In this document: piece after piece, positions 6,822 through 8,021 of the stretch
How the letters are laid out: the number at the start of each line of letters is the position of its first letter
Position numbering within the stretch: position 1 is the first letter of the stretch
From: Thermoguttaceae bacterium
Lineage (GTDB): Bacteria; Planctomycetota; Planctomycetia; Pirellulales; Thermoguttaceae
Direction: 5' to 3'
NCBI GenBank assembly: GCA_017454585.1
Contig: JAFTCU010000018.1
Span: 1 to 8,021, forward strand
Length of the DNA: 8,021 nucleotides
The notes under the pieces: generated by a model
Database searches by the model: none
Seen by the model: the letters and a program-made list of their open reading frames with translations, nothing else
What the model was told of the DNA's origin: nothing
Program-made: the position numbers and the translations under genes

Positions 6822-8015
6822 ATGAAATTCCATTCCTTCCTCGCCTCGCTCGCCGTGATCGCGGGTCTGGCCGTTTCCGCGTTTGCGGTAGAATTTGAGA
6901 AAAAGACCATCACGACCGACTTCCTCGCCGAAGGCGCCGCTTGCGCCGACTTCGACGGTGACGGTTTCAACGACATTACGTACGGGCCATACATTTTCTG
7001 GGGGCCAGACTTCCAGGAAAAGGACCTTTACCGCCCGTTCAATAAAGTGTTCGACCCACACGGGTACTCGGACCAGTTCCTCTGCTTCACGGATGACCTG
7101 GACCGTGACGGTCACGAGGACATCATTCAGGTCCCGTGGCCCGGTGAGAGCGGCGACTGCTGGTTCAATCCCGGCGGCAAACGCGACGCCGAGTGGCGTA
7201 AGTTCTTCATCTCGAAGGAGATCGGAAACGAGTCTCAGGTTTATATCGACGTCGATGGCAACGGCCGCAAGGACCTCTGCTTCAACCGCAACGGGTTCAT
7301 GGGCTTCGCGACGTACAATCCGGAAAACAAAGAGTCTTGGGACTGGCACTGCCTTTCCAACGAAGACGGTAAATACCAGCGGTACTTCCACGGGATCGGC
7401 GCGGGCGACGTGAACTCCGACGGCCTTTGCGACCAGATCGACTCCAAGGGCTGGTACGAAAACCCGGGAAAAGACGCTCCGAACTTCCAGGGCGTTTGGA
7501 CGTACCACCCGTTCGAGTTCGCGCAAGGGGCTTCCACGATCTGCGTCTGGGACGTGGATGGTGACGGCGTGAACGACGTGATCTGCGCGTGGAGCGCTCA
7601 CCTTTATGGCCTGCTTTGGTGGAAAGGGATCAAGAACGCCGACGGCTCCGTCACGTTTGAGAAAAACGAGATCCAGCCGATCGACCCGGAAAACAATCCG
7701 GAGGGTAAACTCTCGTACACCCAGATGCACTCGATCGATTACGTCGACATTAACGGCGACGGCCTGACCGATTTCGTGACCGGCAAACGCTGGTGGGCGC
7801 ACGGCCCGACGGGTGATAAAGAGGCGGACCAGCCGGCCGTTTTGTACTGGTACGAGGGTTTCCGTAAAGACGGCAAAGCCGGCTTCATCCCGCACCAGAT
7901 CGACGATAATTCGGGCGTCGGGACCCAGATCACGATCGCCGACATTAATAAAGACGGCAAACCGGACGTGATCTCCGGGAATAAAAAAGGTCTTTCGATC
8001 TTCATTCAGAAGTAA
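6822..8015 (+). CDS. Secreted FG-GAP/VCBS-repeat protein, predicted seven-bladed calcium-binding beta-propeller
   Basis: The product has 397 aa; the start is supported by AAAAAAGG (6807-6814) 7 nt upstream and a signal peptide with probable cleavage AFA|V after residue 22. Seven calcium-loop motifs of the form D-x-[DN]-x-[DN]-G-x-x-D begin at residues 43, 92, 143, 196, 244, 309 and 374. They are 48-65 residues apart and each is followed by hydrophobic strand residues. Aromatic W/Y-rich turns such as CWFNPGG (113-119), GWYENPG (210-216) and LLWWKG (264-269) recur between them. Seven units covering the whole mature chain fit a closed seven-bladed propeller with no other domain. FG-GAP/VCBS propellers usually bind ligands or partners, and some PVC relatives are linked to polysaccharide use. 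No catalytic motif is evident. It is probably the second gene of the oxidoreductase operon, so it may be a partner or binding protein for it. An in-frame TGA follows the TAA at 8019-8021. Confidence 0.85.
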   Translation: MKFHSFLASLAVIAGLAVSAFAVEFEKKTITTDFLAEGAACADFDGDGFNDITYGPYIFWGPDFQEKDLYRPFNKVFDPHGYSDQFLCFTDDLDRDGHEDIIQVPWPGESGDCWFNPGGKRDAEWRKFFISKEIGNESQVYIDVDGNGRKDLCFNRNGFMGFATYNPENKESWDWHCLSNEDGKYQRYFHGIGAGDVNSDGLCDQIDSKGWYENPGKDAPNFQGVWTYHPFEFAQGASTICVWDVDGDGVNDVICAWSAHLYGLLWWKGIKNADGSVTFEKNEIQPIDPENNPEGKLSYTQMHSIDYVDINGDGLTDFVTGKRWWAHGPTGDKEADQPAVLYWYEGFRKDGKAGFIPHQIDDNSGVGTQITIADINKDGKPDVISGNKKGLSIFIQK

Positions 8016-8021
8016 ATGTGA

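Noticed and set aside
5380..7895. Minus-strand open frames of 426 and 451 codons opposite the oxidoreductase and VCBS genes
   Set aside because: They cover genes with clear motifs on the + strand, show no family motif and have shadow-like composition.

Overview
The window looks like bacterial chromosome from a GC-rich (roughly 55-62% in coding samples read by eye) Gram-negative organism that exports much of its protein. It contains the 3' end of a large autotransporter, a secreted or lipid-anchored NodB-type polysaccharide deacetylase, a Tat-exported FAD oxidoreductase and a secreted seven-repeat VCBS/FG-GAP protein. A Tat-exported FAD oxidoreductase and FG-GAP proteins together with autotransporters are typical of the PVC group (Lentisphaerota, Planctomycetota, Verrucomicrobiota). 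A gut or animal-associated Lentisphaerota-like bacterium is my best guess, but there is no rRNA or marker gene to confirm it. No phage, transposase, CRISPR array, tRNA or rRNA is visible.

Layout: all four genes lie on the + strand. Bases 2-3049 are the 3' part of the autotransporter gene, whose start lies outside the window: a threonine/asparagine-rich beta-helical passenger, then a beta-barrel ending in phenylalanine. Bases 3050-3258 are intergenic, with an inverted-repeat element followed by a promoter. Bases 3259-5148 encode the deacetylase-like protein. Bases 5149-5385 are a second intergenic gap of the same design: a related inverted-repeat element, then a near-consensus sigma70-type promoter. 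Bases 5386-6771 encode the FAD oxidoreductase and 6822-8015 the VCBS propeller protein. These two are 50 nt apart with no visible promoter between them and are probably one operon. The 50-nt gap carries an unpaired tract of the heptamer that builds the arms of the two inverted repeats.

How the genes may work together: all four products are predicted to leave the cytoplasm. The deacetylase and the oxidoreductase/propeller pair could act on or bind extracellular glycans, but no substrate can be read from the sequence. The most unusual structure is non-coding: a family of heptamer-armed palindromes that fills the space from just after a stop codon to just before the next -35 box. The arms differ between copies yet still pair, which suggests a maintained RNA or DNA structure.
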